IMG/VR virus record: IMGVR_UViG_3300029448_000213
Coordinates: 1 to 23,166 of that record
Length of the DNA stretch: 23,166 nucleotides
Origin: a virus
Strand: one strand, 5' to 3'
The translations under genes and the position numbers were made by a program. Of this stretch, positions 1 through 7,045 are shown piece by piece. The notes under the pieces were generated by a model. The model had not been told where the DNA came from, ran no database searches, and saw only the letters and a list, made by a program, of their open reading frames with translations. Positions within the stretch are counted from its first letter, which is position 1. Each line of letters starts with the position of its first letter.

Positions 1-1130
1 TCTACGCTGTCAAAACCCTCTAAATAGTTAGCGTATAATAGCCTGTTAGAAACAATAGCTTGAGATCTAGCTTTCCTAGGTAACCCAGAAAAATGCATAG
101 CGGTTTCTTCTTCTGAAACAGGATATAAAATCCTATCGTTATGAAATAAATAACCACTAGTAATTTCGTTAGGCTTTAATTCTTCAACAACTTTCCATCC
201 CCCAGCGTTTCCAAAACGAACCAACAAACGAATTTTTTCTACTTCTTCCGTAATGTTTTTTACAGAGGGAGCCATAGAAGAAGCTGAAGGTACAGTTAAA
301 ACACATACGTTAGCCGATAAGTTTGATAAAGTTTGACTCCCCTGCTGAAGATATTCTTCAGGTATAGCTAATTTAGAGTATGTAGAAATAGGGCTATCTA
401 CTCCCCCCATGTAAATAAATTGATATGCAAACTGCATACCAGGGATTTTTTCAAAATTAGATATTTGTCTTGATGGGTCTACACTAAACTCAAAAGTTAT
501 CGGTTCTAGAGGAGTCCTTGGGCAGGCTTTTATTAAATCATTAATATCGTATACCCCGTAACCACTAAGCTCCGATGTCATAGCTTTATAAACATCTAGC
601 TTTCTTGGTTCGTTTATATTATCTGTAAAATATAAAACACAACTTTTATCAGAGCTATCTGAATAGGTAGAGTCTTGTACGTCTGTATTGTCTGATGAAT
701 ATTTTTGACCTATATGAACAACATCACCATCTACAAAACCTAGTGCAGGGAAACCAAACCTAGAAGAAGTAAAAACTTTAACATAGCTGTCAGCAGAAGA
801 ACCAGGTAAGACCCCGTCTCTATCGTAAGCCCAAACACCCATTTCATCTGCGTTAGCAGCCCAAACAAAGAAAAATATAACACCTAAAACGTCGTCAGTA
901 ACAGAACCTATAACTCTAGAATTGCTACTTAAAACAGATCCCTCAAGAACTGTGTTACTAGGTGTAGGCTTTAATACTCCTAAATCTCCACCAGATGTTG
1001 AGTCCGCACTATTAGATTTATGGTCCTCCCCAAAGTTTATGTTTAGCGCATCAGACATATCCGTATTAGAACGGTATCTAGCGTCTACAGAAGAGTTTAA
1101 CTTCTGAGGTGTTACTTTATCTATAGCCAT
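1..1130 (-). CDS. Muzzle/nozzle ('stabilization')-like tail protein, 3' part outside window
   Basis: The ATG at 1130 opens a reading frame without a stop through to base 3 (at least 376 residues), so the C-terminal part lies outside the window. It begins MAIDKVTPQK. Visible motifs are LYFTDNINEPRKLDV near the middle and PRKARSQAIVSNRLLYANY near the edge. From memory, a 'TDN-NEP-K' motif followed by 'KA-Q-IV-NRL-Y-NY-EG' is typical of the large beta-rich proteins called stabilization or muzzle proteins in crAss-like and other marine Bacteroidota podoviruses, which close the distal tail. Its ATG overlaps the upstream stop by one base (TAATG), so it is probably translationally coupled to the connector gene. 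Position after two connector-like genes fits a tail role. The alternative is a generic large tail protein. Structural class is fairly sure; the exact role is inferred. Confidence 0.7.
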   Translation of the reverse strand, partial: MAIDKVTPQKLNSSVDARYRSNTDMSDALNINFGEDHKSNSADSTSGGDLGVLKPTPSNTVLEGSVLSSNSRVIGSVTDDVLGVIFFFVWAANADEMGVWAYDRDGVLPGSSADSYVKVFTSSRFGFPALGFVDGDVVHIGQKYSSDNTDVQDSTYSDSSDKSCVLYFTDNINEPRKLDVYKAMTSELSGYGVYDINDLIKACPRTPLEPITFEFSVDPSRQISNFEKIPGMQFAYQFIYMGGVDSPISTYSKLAIPEEYLQQGSQTLSNLSANVCVLTVPSASSMAPSVKNITEEVEKIRLLVRFGNAGGWKVVEELKPNEITSGYLFHNDRILYPVSEEETAMHFSGLPRKARSQAIVSNRLLYANYLEGFDSV

Positions 1131-1993
1131 TAGTACTTAGGAGCTAGCATGAAGTTCTTACGGAGCACTTTTAAGGCTTCGTTTTTAGTAAAGTTTCCTA
1201 AACGAGCTTTAGCCTTTCTTCGCTCGTTGTAGTATTCAGACCTAGCTCTAGCTTTTTCTCCTGCAGGGACTGTAGATTTTCTTTCACACAGTTTGTAATA
1301 GATATAACTACGCAAGGCCTCTTCAGCATATACGTGTATAACAGGGTTAGTAGATCTAGCCTCATCTGCTATATACTCTAAAACAATCTCTGACGCTGAA
1401 CCAGACTCTATCTCTAATCTATTCTGGTCTAAATTAATTCTATATGATCCTGGAGCTTTTGCACCACCAGCCCCATAAAGCCTACCTATGCCACCTTGAA
1501 AAATAAAGTTGTCAAATACATCAGAATCTGAATTATTAGTTGTAGCAGACTTTGCATCCTCTCTATCTAAGATTAAATTAGAGTCCATATCTAAAGGTCC
1601 TCCGCCGCTATCGGCAGTTGAAGTTGTGTCGTCTACATTTAGAGAATCTGCAGTCGTATCTTGTTTTATCTGCCTAGAGTAGTTAATGTTTTTGTTTTGA
1701 TTAAATACTCGAACAAGACCATCTGAATCGATACTACCAACTTTAATTAAATCTACGTAATCGTCAGGAAGGATGGCCGTACTGTTGCTCTGTACATCTA
1801 GCTTAATAGATTTTATCCTAGAGGTAACGTCAAAACCAAACTCTCTTATACCTCTTAAAGCAAAGTTTCTAATAGCAGAATCTGAAGCATTAGCCGTGTA
1901 GTCGTCTCCGTCTAAAGTAATAATGTAGTCGTTAATAAGTTGACGTAAGGTAACGTAGTTCATCCCTTTTTGTGAAATATTATCAAATGCCAT
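1130..1993 (-). CDS. Head-tail connector / ring or adaptor-like protein (287 aa)
   Basis: Residues 15-95 (YVTLRQLINDYI, then an AIRNFALRGIREFGFD helix and a LPDDYVDLIKVG strand) resemble the helical-plus-beta organisation of adaptor or ring proteins in short-tailed phages. These pair with the portal and build the neck. The middle (about 125-165) is Ser/Asp-rich and looks like a flexible loop. The C-terminus is a basic helix rich in Arg, Lys and Ala (about 235-287). It starts on a TAATG overlap with the preceding 262-residue gene and ends on another with the muzzle-like gene, so the three appear to be made as one translational unit. Assignment is from position and weak resemblance; whether it is the adaptor or a distal ring cannot be decided here. 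Confidence 0.55.
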   Translation of the reverse strand: MAFDNISQKGMNYVTLRQLINDYIITLDGDDYTANASDSAIRNFALRGIREFGFDVTSRIKSIKLDVQSNSTAILPDDYVDLIKVGSIDSDGLVRVFNQNKNINYSRQIKQDTTADSLNVDDTTSTADSGGGPLDMDSNLILDREDAKSATTNNSDSDVFDNFIFQGGIGRLYGAGGAKAPGSYRINLDQNRLEIESGSASEIVLEYIADEARSTNPVIHVYAEEALRSYIYYKLCERKSTVPAGEKARARSEYYNERRKAKARLGNFTKNEALKVLRKNFMLAPKY

Positions 1994-2781
1994 TATTCAG
2001 CTTTTTCTTCATTAATAGTAATCGTACTAAGGAAAGTATCACGAAGTCTTATCCCTATCATTTTAGCTATCTCTATAACTATTTCATTTGAATAATGAGG
2101 GGCTAGTTCAAAGTGTCTAGAGTTAAGTACATCTGGAATCACAAGAGATCCAGAACCTGTTTGAACGTAAGAGGGGGTAAGGTTACTCTCTACATTTCCA
2201 GTAGAGTTTATAGAACCAGGGATTCTGTAATACTTTAAAACAACCTCGTTAAGATCTACAGGAAGTATTTCTATGTTATGAGATATAAGAGCAACAGGAA
2301 AATCGCGTGTTGGTGTAGATAAGTTGCTATTCATTACTCTATCTGCATCTTCAGAGTTATATATAAGCTCTAAAGGAGTTCTAACTCCAGATTCATTGTT
2401 TCTAATAGAAATAATCTTACCTAAGTTAGAGGGCTTTCGTATAACGGTTATAGAGTCATCAGATGGATCATATACCTCTCCTTCTCCCCCTCCTTCTACT
2501 TCAACATAATCTTCTTCTGCACTTGAATCACCAACAACTCTTTCATGTATAAAATAAGACAGATCTTCTTCTACTTGCTTGTACACCGACTTATCTCTAG
2601 AGTTATCAACATTAGACCGTCTAAGCTTCTTAGAGAGCGCTAATTCAGTAAACATCTCATTATATACATTCTGTTGAGCAATGGCAGCAAAGGTGCTAAA
2701 AACCTCAGGAGTAACGAAGCCTTTCTGGTCTTTATTACAAAGATCTCGAACCGTGTTATATATATCTATCACGTTAATCAT
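1993..2781 (-). CDS. Head-tail connector / ring-like protein (262 aa)
   Basis: The N-terminus is helical (MINVIDIYNTVRDLCNKDQ, then an AAIAQQNVYNEMFTELALS helix at about 32-50). A Glu/Gly-rich acidic loop follows at about 88-108, then a beta-rich part ending near DTFLSTITINEEKAE. Similar proteins sit next to the portal partners in marine Bacteroidota phages and are usually placed with neck or ring components. This is the first gene after a hairpin terminator at 2807-2824, and its ATG lies only five bases downstream of a TATATTTG box at 2787-2794. Its mRNA may therefore be nearly leaderless. It is coupled by TAATG to the next gene. Function is inferred from context; the gene itself is clear. 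Confidence 0.55.
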   Translation of the reverse strand: MINVIDIYNTVRDLCNKDQKGFVTPEVFSTFAAIAQQNVYNEMFTELALSKKLRRSNVDNSRDKSVYKQVEEDLSYFIHERVVGDSSAEEDYVEVEGGGEGEVYDPSDDSITVIRKPSNLGKIISIRNNESGVRTPLELIYNSEDADRVMNSNLSTPTRDFPVALISHNIEILPVDLNEVVLKYYRIPGSINSTGNVESNLTPSYVQTGSGSLVIPDVLNSRHFELAPHYSNEIVIEIAKMIGIRLRDTFLSTITINEEKAE

Positions 2782-2806
2782 ACACGCAAATATACGAAAA
2801 AGAAAA
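2782..2806 (-). promoter_or_regulatory. Bacteroidota-type promoter (-7 box TATATTTG at 2787-2794)
   Basis: Read on the minus strand, 2794-2787 is TATATTTG, matching the Bacteroidota -7 consensus TAnnTTTG, followed by CGTGT and then ATG at 2781. The box and the five bases after it (TATATTTGCGTGT) are the same as those before the gene starting at 4988. No clean -33 TTG is seen; the terminator stem occupies that region. The spacing would put the transcription start at or within a base or two of the A of the start codon. Confidence 0.6.
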
Positions 2807-2824
2807 GCCGCCTAAATAGGCGGC
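2795..2824 (-). terminator. Intrinsic terminator after the 278-residue gene
   Basis: On the minus strand the stem GCCGCC (2824-2819) and GGCGGC (2812-2807) enclose a six-base loop, followed directly by TTTTCTTTTTC (2806-2796). GC-rich stem plus U-rich tail fits rho-independent termination of the transcript covering the gene that ends at 2853. The U-tract abuts the promoter box of the next gene, giving a back-to-back terminator and promoter. Confidence 0.75.
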
Positions 2825-2852
2825 CTTATCTCTATATAGTCTAAGTGTAAGC

Positions 2853-3689
2853 TTATCCTAGCTTATCTAGTCTCTCTTCAATTAAAGAAAGAACACTGCT
2901 TCCTTTTTCGGTAAGGCAGAACCTAACCATAGTACTTACAGGGTCTTGTCCTACAGGAACAGAAACAATTAACTTGTTTGAGTCAAACCAATATACTCCG
3001 CTAGATTTTACATTTAAGATTTGATATTCTTTAGCTTGATGTACTGACGCTCGGCAGGTGACCTCAGGAGAGTCTAACGAAGCCAAGAGTTCAGCTGGTT
3101 TAGATTTAGCAATCTTCAATAGATTAAACCTTATCTCTGAAGTCTGGCTATCTATTCCTATCCCAAAGTACATAGCTATAGGTAAGAGCTCTGTAATATC
3201 TCTATCTCTAACAAGAGAGATAGCATCATTAACTAAGAACTCTTTTTTAAGTTCTTTTTCAGCATCCATTCTTTTATCTACAACCTGAAACGTATTGCCT
3301 CCATTAGCTTTGTTTGCAGGGTGTTCTTCTAAAAACTTTCTAAGATTAGGCTTTTCTTTAGGAACAAATACTCTTCCATTTCTAAAAGCTACAGATTGCT
3401 TAAGGGCGTTCTTTGATTGCTTGTCTACATATATAGACGGCTCATTTGGGCAATAGCGTATTTCTCGAATAGAGTCTATCTCTTTGTCATAAACGGTCAC
3501 GCCTTTTTGAGGTAACATAAAAACGATTCCCCCGCCTTTTATAATCTCGTACTCGCAATGATAGGCTTCTTCTTTTCGCTTTATAGTGCGCTTCTTTACG
3601 GGTTTAGAAGCAGGAGCTTCTTTAGTTATAGCAGGCTTTTCAGCAGCTACATGTTTAGTGCTCTCAGGAGCTTTTTTTGTTTTTTCCAT
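2853..3689 (-). CDS. Conserved phage structural protein of unknown role (278 aa)
   Basis: The first about 40 residues are rich in Lys, Ala, Pro and Glu (EKPAITKEAPASKPVKKRT) and look disordered. The rest is ordered: a beta-like part with IREIRYCPNEPSIYVDKQ, then VAFRNGRVFVPKEKPNLRKF, a charged helical part with RMDAEKELKKEF, and a C-terminal YWFDSNKLIVSVPVGQDP segment. This order (a 'P-N-PSI-VD-Q' strand, 'NG-L-VP---P-L--FL---P-N', then a D-A-rich helix) is one I associate with a protein family common in marine phage structural blocks, usually between capsid and tail genes and without a known role. It is the last gene before a terminator hairpin. Thirteen bases separate it from the upstream lectin-fused gene. 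Confidence 0.6.
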   Translation of the reverse strand: MEKTKKAPESTKHVAAEKPAITKEAPASKPVKKRTIKRKEEAYHCEYEIIKGGGIVFMLPQKGVTVYDKEIDSIREIRYCPNEPSIYVDKQSKNALKQSVAFRNGRVFVPKEKPNLRKFLEEHPANKANGGNTFQVVDKRMDAEKELKKEFLVNDAISLVRDRDITELLPIAMYFGIGIDSQTSEIRFNLLKIAKSKPAELLASLDSPEVTCRASVHQAKEYQILNVKSSGVYWFDSNKLIVSVPVGQDPVSTMVRFCLTEKGSSVLSLIEERLDKLG

Positions 3690-3701
3690 TATTAAAATAA
3701 A

Positions 3702-4988
3702 TTAAAGGGTATATAAATTAAATAAATCTTTTGCTAGTTTAGTAGATGCATTTAAACCTATGTCGTAGTCTAACACGCCAAATCGAGCAATTTTAATTGC
3801 TGCAGTTGAGCTTGGTACTTGAGATACAGCTCCTATTTGTTCTAGAAGAAGGTCTCCATCAGTAAGGCCAGATGTTGAGTTTGAAGAATCTGGTGTGTTT
3901 AATCTTGTTTTTGCAGGTATAAAAGAAATTATATCTCCATTTCGGTTATGTAAAAACAAGTTAAAATCTTTGTCGCGACGTATAATAAATACGTCACAAC
4001 CGTTATAATCTGAAGCAGTAGGTTGTAAATCAGGGTAAGAAAAAGATACAGTCCAGTCGTTTTCTTTTGTAGTTGATTTTGCTGGTAGGCCTGTAACGCC
4101 ACTATGCCTCATAGTAAAAAAATCTTTTGTAGCAGTTTGTTTTGGGAAACTACTAGTAGAAAATGTTCCAGCAAATCCAGAAGTTTCTCCATCTTCATCA
4201 CCAAAGATGCCCTTATAAGATGCTGATGTTGTATTAGACTCTTTAGTACTGCATACTACGTAAATAGTATAATCTTTTTTTACTTTAAAAGAATTAGGTA
4301 TAATAAAATACGCTGTAGAAGGAAATTCTACGTATGAAGTAGAAAATGTAGATAAAACACTTGAAGAATTTTGGGATTTAATTGTCCCTACTCCAGAAGA
4401 AATATCATATGTTGAGCCACCACTCCCAGAATTTTTCCATCCTGTAGAGGTTATTGTTGCAGTTCCTGTGGTAGAAAATTCTTCGTGGTTGTAATCTATT
4501 ACAGGTTTATTCTTGTTAAAAGCAATACCTCCAATTACATTGTTGTATAACCTTGCTTGTTCCTCTGCAGTTTCTTCTCCAGAAAGTATAGAGGTAGGGT
4601 TTGACTTTAAGCTTACCGTAATGTCATTCTTAGACTCAGTTTTAGATCTAGAAAAAGTTGATGCCTGGTCTACAACGTCAAATTTCATAACGCTCTCTCT
4701 AGTCTCTGAACTTATAAAGTTTAAAATTAACTCTATAACTTTCATCTCTTCATTAGGAGCACACGCTATAGATACGCTCGTCTTCTCTATTTTATCTCCT
4801 GTAAGAAGGCTTACATTGTCGTAAAGCCCAGAGCCATTAAAAGTAATGTTTACGAAGCCTTTTACCGCAGTAATGTGTGCTACGTTATCTGAAGGGACAG
4901 CAAAGACACTTAGACCCTCTCCTGTATCGGAAGAGTGAACACTTGCTTCGTTAATCTCTTCTCTACGAAATAAGAAGAATTTTTTCAT
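3702..4988 (-). CDS. Capsid-associated paralogue fused to a LamG/concanavalin-like domain (428 aa)
   Basis: Residues 1-105 repeat the layout of the four preceding small proteins: a short FFLFRRE strand, a VFAVPSDNV turn (compare MPVDRF and MPVDKL), a beta strand (VNITF), then a helix with EMKVIELILNFIS and a final KFDVVD strand. After a linker, residues about 185-428 are beta-rich, with DYTIYVVCSTKE, FIIRRDKDFNLFLHNRNGD and a terminal helix in which LNASTKLAKDLFNLYTL replaces the usual tail of LamG-like jelly rolls. I infer a capsid-binding N-domain presenting a carbohydrate-binding lectin fold. It has its own TATATTTG promoter and sits after a strong terminator, so it may be expressed separately from the smaller paralogues. 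Lectin identity is inferred from fold pattern only. Confidence 0.6.
   Translation of the reverse strand: MKKFFLFRREEINEASVHSSDTGEGLSVFAVPSDNVAHITAVKGFVNITFNGSGLYDNVSLLTGDKIEKTSVSIACAPNEEMKVIELILNFISSETRESVMKFDVVDQASTFSRSKTESKNDITVSLKSNPTSILSGEETAEEQARLYNNVIGGIAFNKNKPVIDYNHEEFSTTGTATITSTGWKNSGSGGSTYDISSGVGTIKSQNSSSVLSTFSTSYVEFPSTAYFIIPNSFKVKKDYTIYVVCSTKESNTTSASYKGIFGDEDGETSGFAGTFSTSSFPKQTATKDFFTMRHSGVTGLPAKSTTKENDWTVSFSYPDLQPTASDYNGCDVFIIRRDKDFNLFLHNRNGDIISFIPAKTRLNTPDSSNSTSGLTDGDLLLEQIGAVSQVPSSTAAIKIARFGVLDYDIGLNASTKLAKDLFNLYTL
3705..4436 (-). other. LamG/concanavalin-like module of the 428-residue protein
   Basis: This is the region encoding about residues 185-428. Alternating beta strands (YTIYVVCS, KGIFGDEDG, FFTMRHSG, DVFIIRRD, NLFLHNRN) end in a helix carrying LAKDLFNLYTL, as in LamG-type beta-sandwich domains. 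It has no counterpart in the neighbouring paralogues, so it appears to be a separate module added to the shared N-domain. Confidence 0.5.
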
Positions 4989-5000
4989 TATACTAAATTA

Positions 5001-5031
5001 CACGCAAATATACAAAGAAATAAAAGAACAA
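5001..5031 (-). promoter_or_regulatory. Bacteroidota-type promoter (-7 box TATATTTG at 5005-5012)
   Basis: On the minus strand 5012-5005 reads TATATTTG followed by CGTGTA, the same box and flank as the site before 2781. A TTG at 5031-5029 lies 16 bases upstream and could serve as a slightly close -33 element. The inferred start gives a leader of about 12-15 bases before the ATG at 4988. The box sits just downstream of a strong terminator, so it probably restarts transcription for the 428- and 278-residue genes. Confidence 0.65.
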
Positions 5032-5032
5032 T

Positions 5033-5057
5033 AAAAAAGGCCCCCGAAGGAGCCTTT
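5033..5057 (-). terminator. Strong intrinsic terminator with UUCG tetraloop
   Basis: On the minus strand, AAAGGCTCC (5057-5049) pairs with GGGGCCTTT (5044-5036) around the loop TTCG, with one G-U pair, and is followed by further T residues. A C(UUCG)G loop closing a nine-pair stem with a U-tract is a textbook rho-independent terminator. It lies 19 bases after the stop of the 273-residue gene. Confidence 0.85.
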
Positions 5058-5075
5058 CTTTTTAATACCATTCGA

Positions 5076-5897
5076 TTAAACCTCACCTAAGATTCTAATC
5101 ATAAGCTTTCCTGAGTCATAAGTAGCAGCATCAGAAGTACCATGACCGTTTCTTAAGAACAAATAAGGTTTAGCTATAGTTGGAACTACAGCAGAGTTTT
5201 CTCCTGTTCTATTTTGAGAACCAAGAGCAATATCGCCATTAAAGTCAGCTAATAAGTCTCCAGATGTAACCGCCCCTCCAGCTGCGTCAGTGCTAGTTGC
5301 ACCTCCAACTAAATGTAAGTCAGGCTCACCTGTCGTAATAGCTTCAACGCATGTAACTTCACATAAGTGAAAAACACTACCATTAATTGTAGAGTCTAGT
5401 TTAGCTATGTATGCACTAGCAGTTGTTCCTTCACCGACAATATTTCCGTCAGCAGCAGTAGAAGCCAAGTCATCAAGATCAAAAATAATTGTTGTTTCAA
5501 TTAAATCCCCAATTCTTTTAACAGAACTCTTGTAGCTTGCACCTCCATTAGCACCTGCTCCAGCGCTCATAAGACCGCTAGAAGAAGTTACGTCAGCATC
5601 TACAGCAACCCCAGTAATAGAAGCGTTAATGTAATCGCTATTAACATCGTCAGCGACAACAACAAACTGATCTTTACTAAAAGCGATAGCTTCTGAAATA
5701 GACTGCATAACAGCTTTTTCAGTGCCTCCATCAACAGTTAGAGTGGCAATAGTTGTAGAGCCTACAGTTGCGTCCTTGTTTTCAAACGTTAGTACGATAG
5801 TTGTGTTGCCAGTTTGATCCATAGATAAAAGCTTGTCTACTGGCATAGTCAAAGCGTTGTTAGAATCTGGATCGAAGTATAAAAATTTTGCAGCCAT
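5076..5897 (-). CDS. Two-module capsid-associated (decoration-like) protein (273 aa)
   Basis: Residues 1-95 are a paralogue of the three smaller proteins just upstream: FLYFDPDSN, MPVDKLLSMD, a TTIVLTFENK strand, a MQSISEAIAF helix, VVVADDVNSDYI and ITGVAV. A Gly/Ser/Ala-rich linker (about 101-120) leads to a second beta-rich module (about 124-273) beginning KRIGDLIETTIIFDLDDL and ending KPYLFLRNG, TYDSGKLMIRILG. That second pattern ('K-GD-IETTI-IDL--L', later 'G-P-I-L', ending 'Y--GKFLI-L-G') is one I recognise from structural proteins of many uncultured marine phages, where it usually forms a whole protein. A surface decoration role on the capsid is inferred from position, two genes classes after the capsid gene and in the same paralogue array. 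A strong terminator follows. Confidence 0.65.
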   Translation of the reverse strand: MAAKFLYFDPDSNNALTMPVDKLLSMDQTGNTTIVLTFENKDATVGSTTIATLTVDGGTEKAVMQSISEAIAFSKDQFVVVADDVNSDYINASITGVAVDADVTSSSGLMSAGAGANGGASYKSSVKRIGDLIETTIIFDLDDLASTAADGNIVGEGTTASAYIAKLDSTINGSVFHLCEVTCVEAITTGEPDLHLVGGATSTDAAGGAVTSGDLLADFNGDIALGSQNRTGENSAVVPTIAKPYLFLRNGHGTSDAATYDSGKLMIRILGEV

Positions 5898-5939
5898 TTT
5901 TTAAAAGTTTATATAGTTAATAATATCATATATTAATGT

Positions 5940-5963
5940 AAAAGCGAGGGAAAGACTTTCCTC
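5940..5963 (-). terminator. Weak terminator-like hairpin upstream of the 273-residue gene
   Basis: On the + strand GAGG (5946-5949) and AAA (5951-5953) pair with TTT (5957-5959) and CCTC (5960-5963), with one bulged G and a three-base loop. On the minus strand it is followed by GCTTTTACAT, a poor U-tract. It lies in the 90-base gap between 5988 and 5897, which otherwise shows only AT-rich sequence and no TAnnTTTG box. It may be an attenuator or an mRNA-end stabiliser. Confidence 0.35.
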
Positions 5964-5987
5964 CCCTCCTTTCACGTGTTAGTGTAA

Positions 5988-6314
5988 TTACGACGTTAAA
6001 AGACCAACAAAAGCTCCTACAGCTGTAATGTTAGGGTGAATATATTCTCCTGAAATGTCATCTGCGATAACAATCATTCCTCCTTTATTGCTGTTTATAG
6101 CCTTAATAATAGTTGTAAATATTTCTTCGTGTCTCCCCCCACTGTCTATAGTTAGAGGTATGTCAACTTGTGTTCCCGAATCTGCAGACTGGTCAAAAGA
6201 ATAGAAAGAAAAAAGTGTATCACTTTCTGCATCAAAACCGTAAATCTCAGAAGCGGGCACCATTACTGACGCACTTGCCGTTGTTCTAAAGAACAAATAT
6301 GTTTTGTTTTTCAT
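5988..6314 (-). CDS. Small capsid-associated paralogue (108 aa)
   Basis: This protein consists almost entirely of the shared domain of this array: a TYLFFRTTASA strand, MVPASEIYGFD, a LFSFYSFDQ strand, VDIPLTIDSGG, a helix FTTIIKAINSN, then MIVIADDISGEYIHPNIT. The motif ADD-S-EYIH is nearly the same as in the next protein upstream (VVEDEYIH) and the one downstream (ADDVNSDYIN), which shows common ancestry. Two bases separate it from the 118-residue gene, so the two are co-transcribed. Location right after the capsid gene suggests a capsid decoration or vertex protein; no direct functional motif is visible. The gene is supported by paralogy, which also rules out a spurious ORF. Confidence 0.65.
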   Translation of the reverse strand: MKNKTYLFFRTTASASVMVPASEIYGFDAESDTLFSFYSFDQSADSGTQVDIPLTIDSGGRHEEIFTTIIKAINSNKGGMIVIADDISGEYIHPNITAVGAFVGLLTS

Positions 6315-6315
6315 G

Positions 6316-6672
6316 TTATGAGTTTAAGGTAATAGCTAAGTTAGTTGCAACCATGTTTGCTCCTCCTGCACTACCTGAAGTGTGAATGTATTCATCTTCA
6401 ACAACATCTGCAAAAGTAATAACACCGTTTTTACCAAATGCAATTTCATCAGTCAAAGCTTTAACTATGTTTTTAAAGTTTACATTATCTCCAGAAGAGT
6501 CGTCAGTAAAATTAAACGTAACTAAAGTTACTTCCTGTTCTGTGTAATCAATAGTAGGTGCAAACGAAAGATATCCTTTAGTTGCGCTAATTTGTTGAGC
6601 ACACACAAAATTATCGGAAGGCAAAAAAACAAAATCGTCATCTGCCACTCTTGTTAATATAACTTTTTTCAT
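6316..6672 (-). CDS. Small capsid-associated paralogue (118 aa)
   Basis: The domain order follows its neighbours: VILTRVADDDFVFLPSDNF, a GYLSFAPT strand, VTLVTFNFTDD, a helix IVKALTDEIAFGKNG, then ITFADVVEDEYIHTSG and a Gly/Ala-rich tail ending LAITLNS. The helix EIAFGKNG compares directly with EINYGKKS of the 103-residue protein and EAIAFSKDQ of the 273-residue one. It begins on a TAATG overlap with the upstream paralogue, so synthesis is probably coupled. Role as a minor or decoration capsid protein is inferred from position. No signal peptide or membrane segment is seen. Confidence 0.65.
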   Translation of the reverse strand: MKKVILTRVADDDFVFLPSDNFVCAQQISATKGYLSFAPTIDYTEQEVTLVTFNFTDDSSGDNVNFKNIVKALTDEIAFGKNGVITFADVVEDEYIHTSGSAGGANMVATNLAITLNS

Positions 6673-6983
6673 TACTTAGCTAGTGTTATAGTTGTTATAT
6701 CAGTAACCTCATCAAAAAAGGTTTCTGGTACAATAACAGATTTTTTCCCGTAGTTTATTTCGTCCATCAACTTTTTCATAAAAGGTAAAGCAAGAGCGTC
6801 AGTTACGGCAAGCGTAATAACGGTTTCTTGAGTCGATGTGCCTCCAAAATAAAAGTTCATCTTTCCTGATTCAGTATATCCAAGAAAACGATCAACGGGC
6901 ATGCAAATGTTATCAGTATCTGATTTTCTAAAAAACAGCGACTTTGATGAAGAATCAAAGTCTGAGTTCATTTTATGTGCCAT
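6672..6983 (-). CDS. Small capsid-associated paralogue (103 aa)
   Basis: This is the first member of the array after the capsid gene. It shows SLFFRKSDTD, MPVDRFLGY, a KMNFYFGG strand, VITLAVTDALA, a helix MKKLMDEINYGKKS, VIVPETFFDEV and a final TTITLA strand, the same order as in the next four genes. Compared with the others it has a short hydrophilic N-terminal extension (MAHKMNSDFDSSSK). The alternative start at Met5 would shorten it slightly; the distal ATG leaves a normal gap after the capsid gene and is preferred. It ends in a TAATG overlap with the next paralogue. Probable minor capsid or decoration protein. Confidence 0.65.
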   Translation of the reverse strand: MAHKMNSDFDSSSKSLFFRKSDTDNICMPVDRFLGYTESGKMNFYFGGTSTQETVITLAVTDALALPFMKKLMDEINYGKKSVIVPETFFDEVTDITTITLAK

Positions 6984-6997
6984 TGTTTAAAATTTAA

Positions 6998-7023
6998 AAG
7001 ATCAAAGAGAAGGGCCGAAGCCC
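6998..7023 (-). terminator. Hairpin terminator or attenuator after the capsid gene
   Basis: On the minus strand GGGC (7023-7020), loop TTCG, GCCC (7015-7012) is followed by TTCTCTTTGATCTTTT. The cUUCGg loop is stable, but the stem is only four G-C pairs and the U-tract is interrupted. It sits in the 62-base gap between the capsid gene and the first small paralogue. Partial termination here would make capsid mRNA more abundant than downstream mRNA. Confidence 0.6.
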
Positions 7024-7045
7024 AACTCTTATCCCTTAGTTAATA

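Noticed and set aside
922-1107. 61-codon frame on the + strand
   Set aside because: It is antisense to the muzzle-like gene, which has an open frame across the whole region and recognisable motifs.
4513-4824. 103-codon frame on the + strand
   Set aside because: It lies antisense within the 428-residue gene, whose paralogy supports the minus strand. No start context or family pattern.
5988-6983. Short ORFs suspected to be spurious
   Set aside because: Rejected as spurious at first for their length, but their shared domain with each other and with two larger proteins shows they are real genes.
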